Shown: piece after piece, positions 30,995 through 40,495 of the stretch
How the letters are laid out: each line of letters begins with the position of its first letter
Numbering within the stretch: position 1 is the first letter of the stretch
Source: Methanomassiliicoccaceae archaeon
GTDB taxonomy: Archaea > Thermoplasmatota > Thermoplasmata > Methanomassiliicoccales > Methanomethylophilaceae
Assembly: GCA_003550345.1 (NCBI GenBank)
Contig: PUJZ01000017.1
Location: 1 to 64,000, forward strand
Reading direction: 5' to 3'
Length of the DNA: 64,000 nt
The notes under the pieces: generated by a model
What the model was told of the DNA's origin: nothing
The model's database searches: none
What the model saw: only the letters and a program-made list of their open reading frames with translations
Made by a program: the position numbers and the translations under genes

Positions 30995-32428
30995 ATGTTG
31001 CCCGTTTCCGAGTTCCGCGTCCTCGATGTGAACTCCGCCCATTGGGGCGTGTCGGTGGAGATGCTCATGGAGCAGGCGGGCTGCGCCGTCTCCGACCTGG
31101 TGCTGGAACGCTTCCCCGATAAGGAGAGGATAGCGGTGGTCTGCGGCAGCGGCAACAACGGCGGCGACGGTTTCGTGGCGGCCAGGCATCTGCTCCCCTA
31201 CCGCGACGTCGAGGTGCTGCTCGTGAAGCACGAGTCGTCCATCAGGACGGAGGCGGCGAGGCGGAACTACAGGATGGTGGCGGAGAGTTCGATGATGCTC
31301 TCCGAGGCCGGGTTGGGCGAATACGACCTGATCGTCGATGCCGTTCTCGGCCTGGGGGTGAGCGGCGAGGTGCGGGAGCCGCACGCCTCCGCCCTCAAGA
31401 TGATGGCCTCCGCGGCCTCCCCCGTGGTCTCGGTCGACTGCCCGTCCGGCCTCGGCACCCCTCAGGCGATCAGGCCCGATGTCACCGTCACCTTCCATGA
31501 CCTGAAGGAGGGCATGGACGAGGATAGCTGCGGGGAGATCGTGGTTGCCGACATCGGCATCCCCCTGGAGGCGGCCACCTTCACCGGCCCGGGGGAGGCG
31601 ATGCTCTACCCGATGCCCCTCTCCTCGTCCCACAAGGGGCAGAACGGCCGCGTCCTGGTGCTGGGAGGCGGCCCGTACACCGGGGCCCCGGCCCTGGCCG
31701 CCCTCGGCGCCTACCGCATCGGCAGCGACCTGGTCCACATCGCAACCCCTCGGCGCAGCTTCCAGATAGTGGCCTCCTATTCGCCGATGTTCATCACCCA
31801 TTGCCTCAGCGGCGACCACCTCCAGGAGGCCGATGTGGATGATGTCCTCGACCTGGCCCGGTTCGCCGACGTTCTCCTCATCGGTCCCGGTCTCGGCGGC
31901 GGGGCCGATACCTTGGCCGCCGTCGCCGCGGTCATCGAGGACTGCCCCCTGCCCATGGTCCTGGACGCTGACGCCGTCTCCGCCCTCGCCCATGCCAGGT
32001 CGGCGGGGGGGGAGGTCCTGGTGACGCCTCACAAGCGGGAGCTGGAGAGGCTGACCGGCGAGCCCTGTCCCGATGACATCGAAGAAAGGGCCGAGTACGT
32101 CCGCAGCGCCTCTTCGGGCTCGGGGGCCGTCGTGCTGCTCAAGGGGGCGGTGGACGTGATCAGCGACGGCGTGAGGACCAAGCTGAACCGTAGCGGCTGC
32201 CCGGGGATGACGGTGGGCGGCACCGGCGATGTGCTGGCAGGGATGTGCGCCGGATTGGCCGCCAAGGGCATGGGGCTCTTCGACGCCGCCCGCCTGGGGT
32301 CCTACATCGCCGGCATCGCCGGCGAGCGGGCGGAGGCCTCGCAGGGCCCGGGGATGATGGCGACCGACATGCTCGACCACATCGGCCCCGCGCTCACGGC
32401 CGCCCAGGACTTCGGCGGGCGCATATGA
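30995..32428 (+). CDS. bifunctional NAD(P)H-hydrate epimerase / ADP-dependent dehydratase
   Basis: YjeF_N: MLPVSEFRVLDVNSAHWGVSVEMLMEQAG...VVCGSGNNGGDGFVAARHL; carbohydrate-kinase-like: VLVLGGGPYTGAPALAALGAYRIGSDLVH...GGTGDVLAGMCAGLAAKGM. Confidence 0.95.
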   Translation: MLPVSEFRVLDVNSAHWGVSVEMLMEQAGCAVSDLVLERFPDKERIAVVCGSGNNGGDGFVAARHLLPYRDVEVLLVKHESSIRTEAARRNYRMVAESSMMLSEAGLGEYDLIVDAVLGLGVSGEVREPHASALKMMASAASPVVSVDCPSGLGTPQAIRPDVTVTFHDLKEGMDEDSCGEIVVADIGIPLEAATFTGPGEAMLYPMPLSSSHKGQNGRVLVLGGGPYTGAPALAALGAYRIGSDLVHIATPRRSFQIVASYSPMFITHCLSGDHLQEADVDDVLDLARFADVLLIGPGLGGGADTLAAVAAVIEDCPLPMVLDADAVSALAHARSAGGEVLVTPHKRELERLTGEPCPDDIEERAEYVRSASSGSGAVVLLKGAVDVISDGVRTKLNRSGCPGMTVGGTGDVLAGMCAGLAAKGMGLFDAARLGSYIAGIAGERAEASQGPGMMATDMLDHIGPALTAAQDFGGRI

Positions 32429-33186
32429 AGGTCCTCCCCGTGCCCGACAGGCCGATGCTGAGGGCCTCCGGCGAAGAGGAGCTGCTGGTGGTGGCCGACC
32501 TGCACATCGGCCTGGAGGCGCATCTTTCCTGGAAGGGCTTCCACATCCCTTCCCAGACGGCCAAGATGGAGGCGGAGCTGCTCAAGGCGGCCGAGGGCGT
32601 TGACAGGCTGGTCATACTGGGCGATGTCAAGCACCGCGTGCCGGGCAGCACCCGCCAGGAGCACCGGGAGGTCCCCCGCTTCTTCGAGAGCCTGCTGCAG
32701 GCCTATCCGCGGGTCAGCGTGGTGAGGGGGAACCACGACGCCGGGCTGGACGCCTTCCTCCCTCAGGGGGTCGAGATGCTGCCCGCCTCCGGGGCCCTGT
32801 TCGGTGACCTGGGCATGGTGCACGGCCACACCTGGCCTTCGGCGAGGGCCCTGGGCTGCAGGGTGCTGCTGAGCGCCCACAACCACTCCCGGGTTTCCTT
32901 CGCCGGCATCAGGGGCTCCGGCCCCACCGAGCCCTGCTGGCTGCGGATACCGTTCCGGGACGGCGACGGGCTGCCGGAGGAGCTGCTGGTGCTGCCGGCC
33001 TTCAACCCCAACCTGGGCGGTTCGCCGGTGAACGTGGAGGGCGAGGGCATGCTGGGGCCGGTGCTCAACAGCGAGCTGCTGGACATGGAGGAGGCTCGCG
33101 TGTACCTCCTGGACGGGGTGGCGCTGGGAAGGCTGGCGGACCTTTGGGTGCCCGGCAGGAGATACAGAAAAAGAAGGGTTTTGTGA
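32425..33186 (+). CDS. metallophosphoesterase (archaeal phosphohydrolase)
   Basis: ELLVVADLHIGLEAHLSWKGFHIPSQ...LVILGDVKHRV...VVRGNHDAGLDAFLP...MVHGHTWPS; start at 32425. Confidence 0.9.
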   Translation: MKVLPVPDRPMLRASGEEELLVVADLHIGLEAHLSWKGFHIPSQTAKMEAELLKAAEGVDRLVILGDVKHRVPGSTRQEHREVPRFFESLLQAYPRVSVVRGNHDAGLDAFLPQGVEMLPASGALFGDLGMVHGHTWPSARALGCRVLLSAHNHSRVSFAGIRGSGPTEPCWLRIPFRDGDGLPEELLVLPAFNPNLGGSPVNVEGEGMLGPVLNSELLDMEEARVYLLDGVALGRLADLWVPGRRYRKRRVL

Positions 33187-33204
33187 AAGGGGTTTGGGGC
33201 GCGC

Positions 33205-34722
33205 TCAGTTGCGCGAGAAGGTCTTGAAGACCTCGCCGTCGGCGTCCTTGATGACCGCCTTCAGCGGCATCTGCCCCGGCAGGCTGTGCGTGGCACAGGA
33301 GTTGCAGGGGTCGTAGGCGCGGAAGGCCATCTCCACCATGTTCAGCAGACCCGGCGAGACCTGGTAGTCCTTTATGAGCGCCTTGGCGGCCTTGGCCACG
33401 CTCATGTTCATCGGGCCGTTGTTGTTGGTGGTGCCGACCACCATGTTGCAGTCGGTGACGATGCCGTTCTCGTCGCTGACGTAATGGTGGGTCAGCGTGC
33501 CCCGCGGGGCCTCGACGCAGCCGATGCCCTCCCCGCCCGGGGAGATGTCGCGCTGCTTGATGTCGCCGGTGGTCAGGTCGGGGTTCTGCGCCAGCTCGTT
33601 CACGAGCTCGGCGGCGTAGAGCATCTCGATGACCCTCGCCCAATGGATGGCCAGCGTGTTATGCACCGGGCCCTCGACGCCGAGGTCGCGGAAGGTCGCG
33701 TAGAACTTCTCGTACTCCTCCTGCGCCAGCGGGGTCTTCATGCCCTCGGCGGCGTTGAGCCTGCTCAGCGGTATGGCGCGGTAGATGCCGCTGTCCGGAC
33801 CGTCGACCAGCCCCTTGTACCCGACCTTCTTCAGGTAGGGGAACTTCTGGTAGGACCAGGGCTCCACCGCCTCGGCGATGTTGTCCAGGTAGTCCACCGG
33901 GTCGTACTTGGCGAACTCGGCGCCCTTCTGGTCGACCACCCTGATCGGGCCGTCGTGGAACTCCACCTTGTTGTCCTTGTTCACCATCCCCATGTAGTAG
34001 GTCTCATGGTAGAAGATGTCCGGGTTGGCGATTATGTCCACGTAGTCCTGGTTGGCCAGCACCACGTCGGCGAAGACCTGCTGAGTGGTCTTGGCGAAGT
34101 CCACCATGTACTCGCTCATGGACAGGATCTCCGCCTGCTCCTCCTTGCTTATGGGCTTGGAGACGCCGCCGGGGACGCCCATCACCGGATGGGTGGCCTT
34201 GCCGCCGATCATCGCCTGTATCTTCTGCGCGTAGGCGCGCGCCTTGAGCACCGCCGAGCCGAGCTCGAGGCCCACGGCGCCCACCACTCCCAGGACGTTC
34301 CTGGTGGCGGCGGGCGAAGAGGGGCCGAGCACGAAGTCGGCCGAGGCCAGCACGTAGAAGTGCGCGATGTGGCTGTGCACGAAGTGGGCCCCGTAGAACA
34401 GGTCCCTGATCATGAACGCGGTGTCGGTCGGCTTGGTGTTGTAGCACATGTCGATGGCCTTGGTGGAGGCCATGTGGTGAGCGCCGGGGCAGACGCCGCA
34501 GAGGCGGGCGGTGAGCTGGTTCATCTCGGTCACCCTGCGACCGATGCAGAACCTCTCGAAACCGCGCAGCTCCGGGGTCTGCCAGTAGGCGTTCGCGACA
34601 TTGCCGTTCTCGTCCAGGAATATCTCTATCAGCCCGTGGCCCTCCAGGCGGGTTATCGGGTCGATGGTTATCCGGTTGGACTCGCTCTTGGTTGTCTCAT
34701 CCCATATTATCGGGGCTGTCAT
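33205..34722 (-). CDS. mvhA: F420-nonreducing [NiFe] hydrogenase large subunit
   Basis: ITIDPITRLEGHGLIEIFLDENGNV...ARLCGVCPGAHHMASTKAID (RxCGxC) and C-terminal RAYDPCNSCATHSLPG (DPCxxC). Confidence 0.96.
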   Translation of the reverse strand: MTAPIIWDETTKSESNRITIDPITRLEGHGLIEIFLDENGNVANAYWQTPELRGFERFCIGRRVTEMNQLTARLCGVCPGAHHMASTKAIDMCYNTKPTDTAFMIRDLFYGAHFVHSHIAHFYVLASADFVLGPSSPAATRNVLGVVGAVGLELGSAVLKARAYAQKIQAMIGGKATHPVMGVPGGVSKPISKEEQAEILSMSEYMVDFAKTTQQVFADVVLANQDYVDIIANPDIFYHETYYMGMVNKDNKVEFHDGPIRVVDQKGAEFAKYDPVDYLDNIAEAVEPWSYQKFPYLKKVGYKGLVDGPDSGIYRAIPLSRLNAAEGMKTPLAQEEYEKFYATFRDLGVEGPVHNTLAIHWARVIEMLYAAELVNELAQNPDLTTGDIKQRDISPGGEGIGCVEAPRGTLTHHYVSDENGIVTDCNMVVGTTNNNGPMNMSVAKAAKALIKDYQVSPGLLNMVEMAFRAYDPCNSCATHSLPGQMPLKAVIKDADGEVFKTFSRN

Positions 34723-34723
34723 T

Positions 34724-35983
34724 TCAGTTACCCCCCTTCTCCTTGACGGCCCTGTTGATCAGGGACTTGGCCAAGCTGAACTGATAGAAGTACCCCAAGG
34801 GGTCCTTTATCTGGCTCATTATCTTCATTATCTCTTCCTCGTCGATGTGAGGGTCGTTGTCCAGCACCGGGAACAGGGAAGCGATCGCGGTCAGTATGCT
34901 CGCGCCCATCTCGGAGACCGCCCCGGTGGGGCCGTAGCATCCGCGGCAGGGCGATGCGGCGATGGTGCAGGGCGACCCGCAGCCGGCGCGTGTCGCCGGG
35001 CCCATGCACATTATGCCCTGGTCCAGCAGGCAGAGCTCCGGGTCGACGTCTATCTCATGCGGCTCGACGACCTTCTCGATCCTGCGGTTCTCCTTCTTGC
35101 GGGGGCACTCCTCGCAGAGGGTCTTCTCCGAGGCGCCGATTATGGTGCCCTTGGGGGGAAGCTCCGCTCCCTTGTACACATGGCCGATCAGCGCGCCCAG
35201 CAGCACGTTTATGCTGGTCTGCATGGGCGGGCAGCCGGGGACGTAATAGTCCACATCGACGACGTCGTCCACCGCTCTCACGGTGTCATAGAGCACCGGG
35301 ATGTGCAGCTCGCCCTCGGGGGCCTGGTAGCTGGTCTGCGGGAACACCGGCTCCGGCTGCGTGTCCTGGAACGCCTTCATGGTGGGCGTCTTGGTGTACA
35401 CGTAGTCCATGATCTCCTTGGTGTTGTGCAGGTTGGCCAGGCCGGGCATGCCGCCCCACATGGCGCAGGCGCCGTAGGACACCAGCAAGGTGGACTTCTG
35501 GCGCAGCAGCTTCAGCATGTGCTCGTTCTCGGAGTTGCGCACCGCGCCGTTGAAGAGGGTCACGGTGATCTCCCCGTCCTCCATGGCCTCCAGGTCCTTG
35601 ACCTTGCCGTCCACGGCGATGGGCCAGAAGACCACGTCAGCCATGTCGTTGACGGTGAGTATCTTCTCATTGATGTCGAGCATGGAGACGTCGCAGCCTC
35701 CGCATCCTGCTCCCCAGTAGTGGGCGAACTTGATCTTGCCGCCCGGAGGGGGCCCGGGAAGGAGCGCCTTGAGGTCAGGGGGAAGCTCTGCCTTGGGGGA
35801 CACCTCCTGCGCGACAGGGGTGTCGTCCATGGACTCCTCGGCGGGCGCCGCCGGGGCCTCCGCCTTGGCGGCGGGCGCCGCTTCGGACTCTGCCGCCGCC
35901 TCCTTGGCGGGGACAGCGGCCTCCTCCATCTTATCGCCCGCCTTCTTGAAGAGCTTGCCCAGTATCTTATCGAATATCGACAA
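34724..35983 (-). CDS. mvhG: F420-nonreducing hydrogenase small subunit with Ala/Glu-rich N-terminal extension
   Basis: Core from KIKFAHYWGAGCGGCDVSMLDINEKILTV...; preceded by about 83 aa low-complexity region containing AAVPAKEAAAESEAAPAAKAEAPAAPAEES. Confidence 0.93.
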   Translation of the reverse strand: MSIFDKILGKLFKKAGDKMEEAAVPAKEAAAESEAAPAAKAEAPAAPAEESMDDTPVAQEVSPKAELPPDLKALLPGPPPGGKIKFAHYWGAGCGGCDVSMLDINEKILTVNDMADVVFWPIAVDGKVKDLEAMEDGEITVTLFNGAVRNSENEHMLKLLRQKSTLLVSYGACAMWGGMPGLANLHNTKEIMDYVYTKTPTMKAFQDTQPEPVFPQTSYQAPEGELHIPVLYDTVRAVDDVVDVDYYVPGCPPMQTSINVLLGALIGHVYKGAELPPKGTIIGASEKTLCEECPRKKENRRIEKVVEPHEIDVDPELCLLDQGIMCMGPATRAGCGSPCTIAASPCRGCYGPTGAVSEMGASILTAIASLFPVLDNDPHIDEEEIMKIMSQIKDPLGYFYQFSLAKSLINRAVKEKGGN

Positions 35984-36403
35984 TCAGGCCACCTCCTTCA
36001 GCGGGTTGGGGCCGAGGCCCTTGATGTCGTCCACGAACTCGCTCATGGTGGTCTGGAACTTCTCCCCCTCGGAGGCGGAGACCCATTCCAGCCTCAGCCT
36101 CTTGGGGTCGAAGCCGTACTCCTCCAGCACGAAGCGGAGAAGGGCCATCCTCCTTCTGGCGCGGTAGTTGCCGCCTATGTAGTGGCAGTCCGCGGGGTGG
36201 CATCCCAGCACGATGACGCCGTCAGCGCCCTTGGCGAGGGCGCTGAGTATGTGCTCGGGGTCGACCCTCGCGGAGCACATCGTGCGGATGATGCGGAAGT
36301 TGGTAGGCATCTGCAGCCTGGCCACACCGGCGCCGTCGGCGCCGGCGTAAGAGCACCAGTTGCAGCAGAAGGCTATCACTTTCGGATCGAAGTCTTCGCT
36401 CAT
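35984..36403 (-). CDS. mvhD: hydrogenase iron-sulfur subunit MvhD
   Basis: KVIAFCCNWCSYAGADGAGVARLQMPTNFRIIRTMCSARVDPEHILSALAKGADGVIVLGCHPADCHYIGGNYRARRR. Confidence 0.95.
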   Translation of the reverse strand: MSEDFDPKVIAFCCNWCSYAGADGAGVARLQMPTNFRIIRTMCSARVDPEHILSALAKGADGVIVLGCHPADCHYIGGNYRARRRMALLRFVLEEYGFDPKRLRLEWVSASEGEKFQTTMSEFVDDIKGLGPNPLKEVA

Positions 36404-36408
36404 TGGTA

Positions 36409-39408
36409 TCACTCCTCCAGGGCGGCATCGATCTCCGCCTGTATCTGGATGTTCTTGAATCCCTTCTGCTCCATGGCCCCGGAGGGGCAGGCGGCGACGC
36501 AGCAGCCGCATCCCTTGCAGAGAGCGTCGTTGACCTGGCTGCGGAGCTTCCCGTCGCCCACATCGACTATCTCGATGGCGCTGTACTCGCAGCAGCCCTC
36601 GCAGACGCCGCACCCGTCGCAAAGGTCTTCGTTGACGCTGGCGATGATGCCCTCTGAGACGAGCTCCTCCTTGGATATCACGGTGAGCGCCCTGGAGGCG
36701 GCACCGGAGGCCTGTGCCACACACTCGTCTATGTGCTTGGGCCAATGGGCCAGACCGGCAACGTAGACGCCCTCGGTGGCGAAGTCGACCGGGCGCAGCT
36801 TCTGGTGCGCCTCGAAGTAGAACCCGTCCTTGCTGATGGGTATCTTGAGCATCTTGGCGAGCTCCTCCTTCTCCTCCCGGTCGGGGGCTATGCCGGCGCT
36901 GAGCACCAGGCAGTCCACGGGCACGGACACGTCCATGTTGAGGATGGTGTCATAGGCCTTCACGCTGGAGCCGTCGTACTCAGGCATCCTGTCCTCGGGG
37001 AAGCGCAGGAACATCACGCCGAGCTCGGAGGCGCGGCGGTAGAGCTCCTCGCGGTAGCCGTAGGTCCTTATGTCCTTGTGGAACACGGTGACCTTGGCGG
37101 AGGGGTCGGCCTCCTTGATGGCGATGGCGTTGCGCAGGGCGGTGGTGCAGCAGACACGGGAGCAGTACTTGACATCGTCGTTCCTGGACCCTATGCACTG
37201 GATGAAGGCCACGTTCTTGGCGTTGAATCCGCCGTCGTGGATCATCTTCTCCACCTCCAGCGCGGTGGCGACCTTGTCGTCCTTGCCGTAGCCGTACTCG
37301 CTGGGCTTGTACGGGCTGGCGCCCACCGCCAGTATCACCGCTCCGACCTCCAGCTCCTGGTCTCCGGTCTGGACGGTGAAGTTGCCCACGTATCCGGGGA
37401 TGTCCTTGACCTCGGTGCCGAGGTGGACGCTGATGAGCGGGTTGGACTCCACCTTGGAGATCATCTCGGCGAGGTGCTCGCTGACGTCCTTGCCGTCCTC
37501 CTTGTGGTAGAAGTTCCTGGCGTTGCCGCCCAGGCTGTCGTCCTTCTCGATGATGTGCCCCTCGAATCCCTGCGCGGCAAGGTCGAGGGCGGTGCTCATG
37601 CCGGTCACGCCGCCGCCGATGACGGCGGCGGAGTTGGTGACGGGCAGCTTGGAGCCCTGCAGGGGCTCGAGCAGCAGCGCCTTGGCGACCGCCATGCGGA
37701 CCAGGTCCTTGGCCTTCTCGGTGGCCTTCTCCGGCTCGTGCATGTGGATCCAGGAGCACTGGTCGCGGATGTTGGCCATGTTGAAGAGGTACTGGTTGAG
37801 GCCCCCTTCGCGGCAGGCGTTGCGGAACAGCGGCTCGTGTGTCCTCGGCGTGCACGATGCGACCACCACACGGTTCAGGTTCTTCTCCTTGATGGTGGCG
37901 GTGATGTCCTCCAGGCAGTCCTGGGCGCAGGCGTACATGCTCTCAGCGGCATGGACGACCCCCGGCAGGCCAGCAGAGTACTCTGCTACCGTGGGGACGT
38001 TGACGGTGGCGCCGATGTTGATGCCGCACTCGCAGACCCAGACCCCTACGCGGGGCTCCTCTCCGGAGACGTCGCGCTCAGGGGGGTACTCCTTGGGCTC
38101 GCGGGGCTTGAAGTTCTCGTCCACTATCAGCGATCCCGCCTTGGCGGACGATCCGCAGGCCTCGGCGACCGAGGTGGGTATGTCCTTGGGCGCCGCCAGG
38201 GCACCGGTGACGAAGACCCCCTCCCTGCTGGTGGCCAGAGGGTTGAAGATCTCGGTCTTGCAGTAGCCGTGCTCATTGAGCTCGAAGCCCAGGGTCTTGG
38301 CGAACTCCTCGGCGTCGGACTGCGGGTTCATGCCCACCGACAGGACCACGAGGTCGTACTCCTCGGCCTTGGGGGCGCCCTCGGGGTCAGCATAGCGGAG
38401 GGTGAGCTTCTTGGTCTCGGGGTCCTCCTCCACCGATGCGACGCGGGCGTTCCTGTGCATCTTGATGCCGTACTCGCCCTCGGCGCGGTGGATGTAGTCC
38501 TCGAACTCCTTGCCGTAGGAGCGGATGTCCATGAAGAATATGTCCTCTTCGACATCGGCGTGCTCCTTGGTGATGATGGCCTGCTTGGTGGCGTACATGC
38601 AGCACACCGACGAGCAGTACTTCTTCCACCCCTTCTTCTCGCTGCGGGAGCCGCAGCACTGGATGAACGCTATCTTCTTGGGGTCCTCCCCGGACGATGG
38701 CATCCGGATGTGCCCGTGGTCGGGGCCTGAGGCGCACATCATCCTCTCGAACTCCATGGCGGTAACCACGTTGGCGAAGCGCCCGTAGCCGTACTCGGTG
38801 GAGATCTTCGCGTCCCATGTCTCGAAACCGGTGGCGCAGATGATGGACCCGATGTCCAGGGTTACCTCCTCATCCTTCATCTCATAGTCCACGGCCCCGC
38901 GGGTGCAGACCTTCTGGCACACACCGCACTTGTCCTCCAAGAGCTTCTTGCAGTTCGCGGCGTCGATGAGGGCCACGCGCGGCACCGCCTGCGCGTGGGG
39001 TATGTAGATCGCTCTCCTTGTGGACAGGCCGTACTCGAACTCGTCGGGTATCTTCTTCTGAGGGCACTTCTGGAGACAGTCCCCGCAACCGGTGCACTTC
39101 TCCTCGTCCACGTACCTTGCCTTCTTGGTGACCTTCACCTTGAAGTCTCCGGGCTGACCGTCGACGCTCTTAACCTCAGAATAGCTCAGAACGTCTATGT
39201 TCGGGTGACCGAAACAGTCAGCCATCTTGGGCGAAAGGATACAGGCGGAACAGTCGTTCGTCGGGAACGTCTTGTCGAGCCGGCTCATCCTGCCTCCGAT
39301 GGTGGGTTCCTTTTCCACCAGGTAGACGTGGATGTCACGGTCCGCAAGGTCCAACGATGCTTGGATGCCTGCAATCCCTCCGCCGATAACTAATGCCGAT
39401 TTTGTCAA
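36409..39408 (-). CDS. hdrA: long HdrA-type FAD/Fe-S heterodisulfide reductase subunit (two FAD-binding modules); likely TTG start
   Basis: 999 aa from TTG 39408 with GGAGG 7 nt upstream. Rossmann 1 LTKSALVIGGGIAGIQASLDLA; then canonical HdrA start VGVWVCECGINIGATVNV and Rossmann 2 AAVIGGGVTGMSTALDLAAQ; C-terminal ferredoxin CDGCGVCEGCC...CKGCGCCVAACPSG. Confidence 0.93.
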   Translation of the reverse strand: MTKSALVIGGGIAGIQASLDLADRDIHVYLVEKEPTIGGRMSRLDKTFPTNDCSACILSPKMADCFGHPNIDVLSYSEVKSVDGQPGDFKVKVTKKARYVDEEKCTGCGDCLQKCPQKKIPDEFEYGLSTRRAIYIPHAQAVPRVALIDAANCKKLLEDKCGVCQKVCTRGAVDYEMKDEEVTLDIGSIICATGFETWDAKISTEYGYGRFANVVTAMEFERMMCASGPDHGHIRMPSSGEDPKKIAFIQCCGSRSEKKGWKKYCSSVCCMYATKQAIITKEHADVEEDIFFMDIRSYGKEFEDYIHRAEGEYGIKMHRNARVASVEEDPETKKLTLRYADPEGAPKAEEYDLVVLSVGMNPQSDAEEFAKTLGFELNEHGYCKTEIFNPLATSREGVFVTGALAAPKDIPTSVAEACGSSAKAGSLIVDENFKPREPKEYPPERDVSGEEPRVGVWVCECGINIGATVNVPTVAEYSAGLPGVVHAAESMYACAQDCLEDITATIKEKNLNRVVVASCTPRTHEPLFRNACREGGLNQYLFNMANIRDQCSWIHMHEPEKATEKAKDLVRMAVAKALLLEPLQGSKLPVTNSAAVIGGGVTGMSTALDLAAQGFEGHIIEKDDSLGGNARNFYHKEDGKDVSEHLAEMISKVESNPLISVHLGTEVKDIPGYVGNFTVQTGDQELEVGAVILAVGASPYKPSEYGYGKDDKVATALEVEKMIHDGGFNAKNVAFIQCIGSRNDDVKYCSRVCCTTALRNAIAIKEADPSAKVTVFHKDIRTYGYREELYRRASELGVMFLRFPEDRMPEYDGSSVKAYDTILNMDVSVPVDCLVLSAGIAPDREEKEELAKMLKIPISKDGFYFEAHQKLRPVDFATEGVYVAGLAHWPKHIDECVAQASGAASRALTVISKEELVSEGIIASVNEDLCDGCGVCEGCCEYSAIEIVDVGDGKLRSQVNDALCKGCGCCVAACPSGAMEQKGFKNIQIQAEIDAALEE

Positions 39409-39810
39409 ATCAATGCCTCCGTTATTTCGACAGTGTTTGGATTGGAATCGGAATAACATATCAGTTCTTTAATGCTTTCTCCAAAACGTTGATATTGTAT
39501 GTTGCATTTCAGTGAAGGGTCAAAAGAAAATATTCCGCCATTAACGGCGTTTCTCCAGGCCCCGGTGCGAATCCTGCCTGATTGCCAGCATCCTCCCGCT
39601 ATCCCTTTTTCCATCGGAAACGAAGGGGTGTCGGGACCCGTCGGCGGCGGGGGCGCCCCCGGCGCTACGACGCTTTGCTTCGTAATGTTACGAATGATAT
39701 TCCGATTCTACCAACAGAGTTAATGCTGGCACACGCTAAATACCTTTTCGCTCGCGAATTATTATGTTCAAGAACGTTATATATAGAATGCCCCGATTGA
39801 CTACCGTAAA

Positions 39811-40494
39811 ATGAAACGGAGACCGGTAAACCATGGCGGGGGGCTGCCGCTGACGGCGGCGCTGTCCATCGGATTCCTGCGCCGGCGGCGCCCCCGTCCG
39901 CTGACGGAGGGGGGCGAGGGGGCGCCGGCGGAGGCCCCTCCGCTGAGCATACACGTCCCCCGGGAGAGGTCGGTCTTCTGCCAGATATGCCTGGGGAGGA
40001 TCAAGGTCGGCCAGGGGTTCCTGGTATGCCCTTGCGGCATGGGCTTCCACCGCCCCTGCGTGGAGAGGACGGGGTACTGCCCCTACTGCGACCAGGAGTA
40101 CAGCCGCAAGGCCTTCAGACGGCGTTACAACCTTCCCGAGGACGCCGAGGTGACGTTGCGGAGATGCCCGGTCTGCGGAGATTTCATAACCCGGGAGGCC
40201 GCGGTCTGCGACTGCGGCGCCGTCTTCCTCGGCAAGGACGGCTCCTTCTCCTGCCCCGCCTGCGGCCAGAGCGTGGGCGGGGGCATGGACCGCTGCCCTG
40301 GATGCGACGAGGCGTTCCGCGAGTACCTTGCGGCGCACTGCGCCCACTGCGGCTCCTTGGCCCCGGAGGGGGAGACCGTCTGCGGCTGCGGAACGCTCCT
40401 GGGCGACAACTGCCCCGACTGCGGCTGCTCCTTGGGCAGGCATGACGAGGTCTGCCCCATCTGCGGCCTGATGTTCGAGTTCGTGAGGGACTGA
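39811..40494 (+). CDS. multi-zinc-finger protein with RING/PHD-like C4HC3 module and zinc ribbons
   Basis: 227 aa; CQICLGRIKVGQGFLVCPCGMGFHRPCVERTGYCPYC followed by repeated CPVCG, CDCG, CPACG, CPGC, CAHCG, CGCG, CPDCG, CPICG. Confidence 0.8.
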   Translation: MKRRPVNHGGGLPLTAALSIGFLRRRRPRPLTEGGEGAPAEAPPLSIHVPRERSVFCQICLGRIKVGQGFLVCPCGMGFHRPCVERTGYCPYCDQEYSRKAFRRRYNLPEDAEVTLRRCPVCGDFITREAAVCDCGAVFLGKDGSFSCPACGQSVGGGMDRCPGCDEAFREYLAAHCAHCGSLAPEGETVCGCGTLLGDNCPDCGCSLGRHDEVCPICGLMFEFVRD

Positions 40495-40495
40495 T

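Noticed and set aside
33286-34746. 486-aa plus-strand ORF opposite mvhA
   Set aside because: Shadow ORF; composition typical of reverse-strand GC-rich reading (HHVG/LVDH repeats).
36733-38730. 665-aa plus-strand ORF opposite hdrA
   Set aside because: Shadow ORF antisense to a clear HdrA.
39499-39800. Two 70-aa ORFs in the hdrA/zinc-protein intergenic region
   Set aside because: AT-rich spacer with promoter-like sequence; no ribosome-binding site or domain signal.
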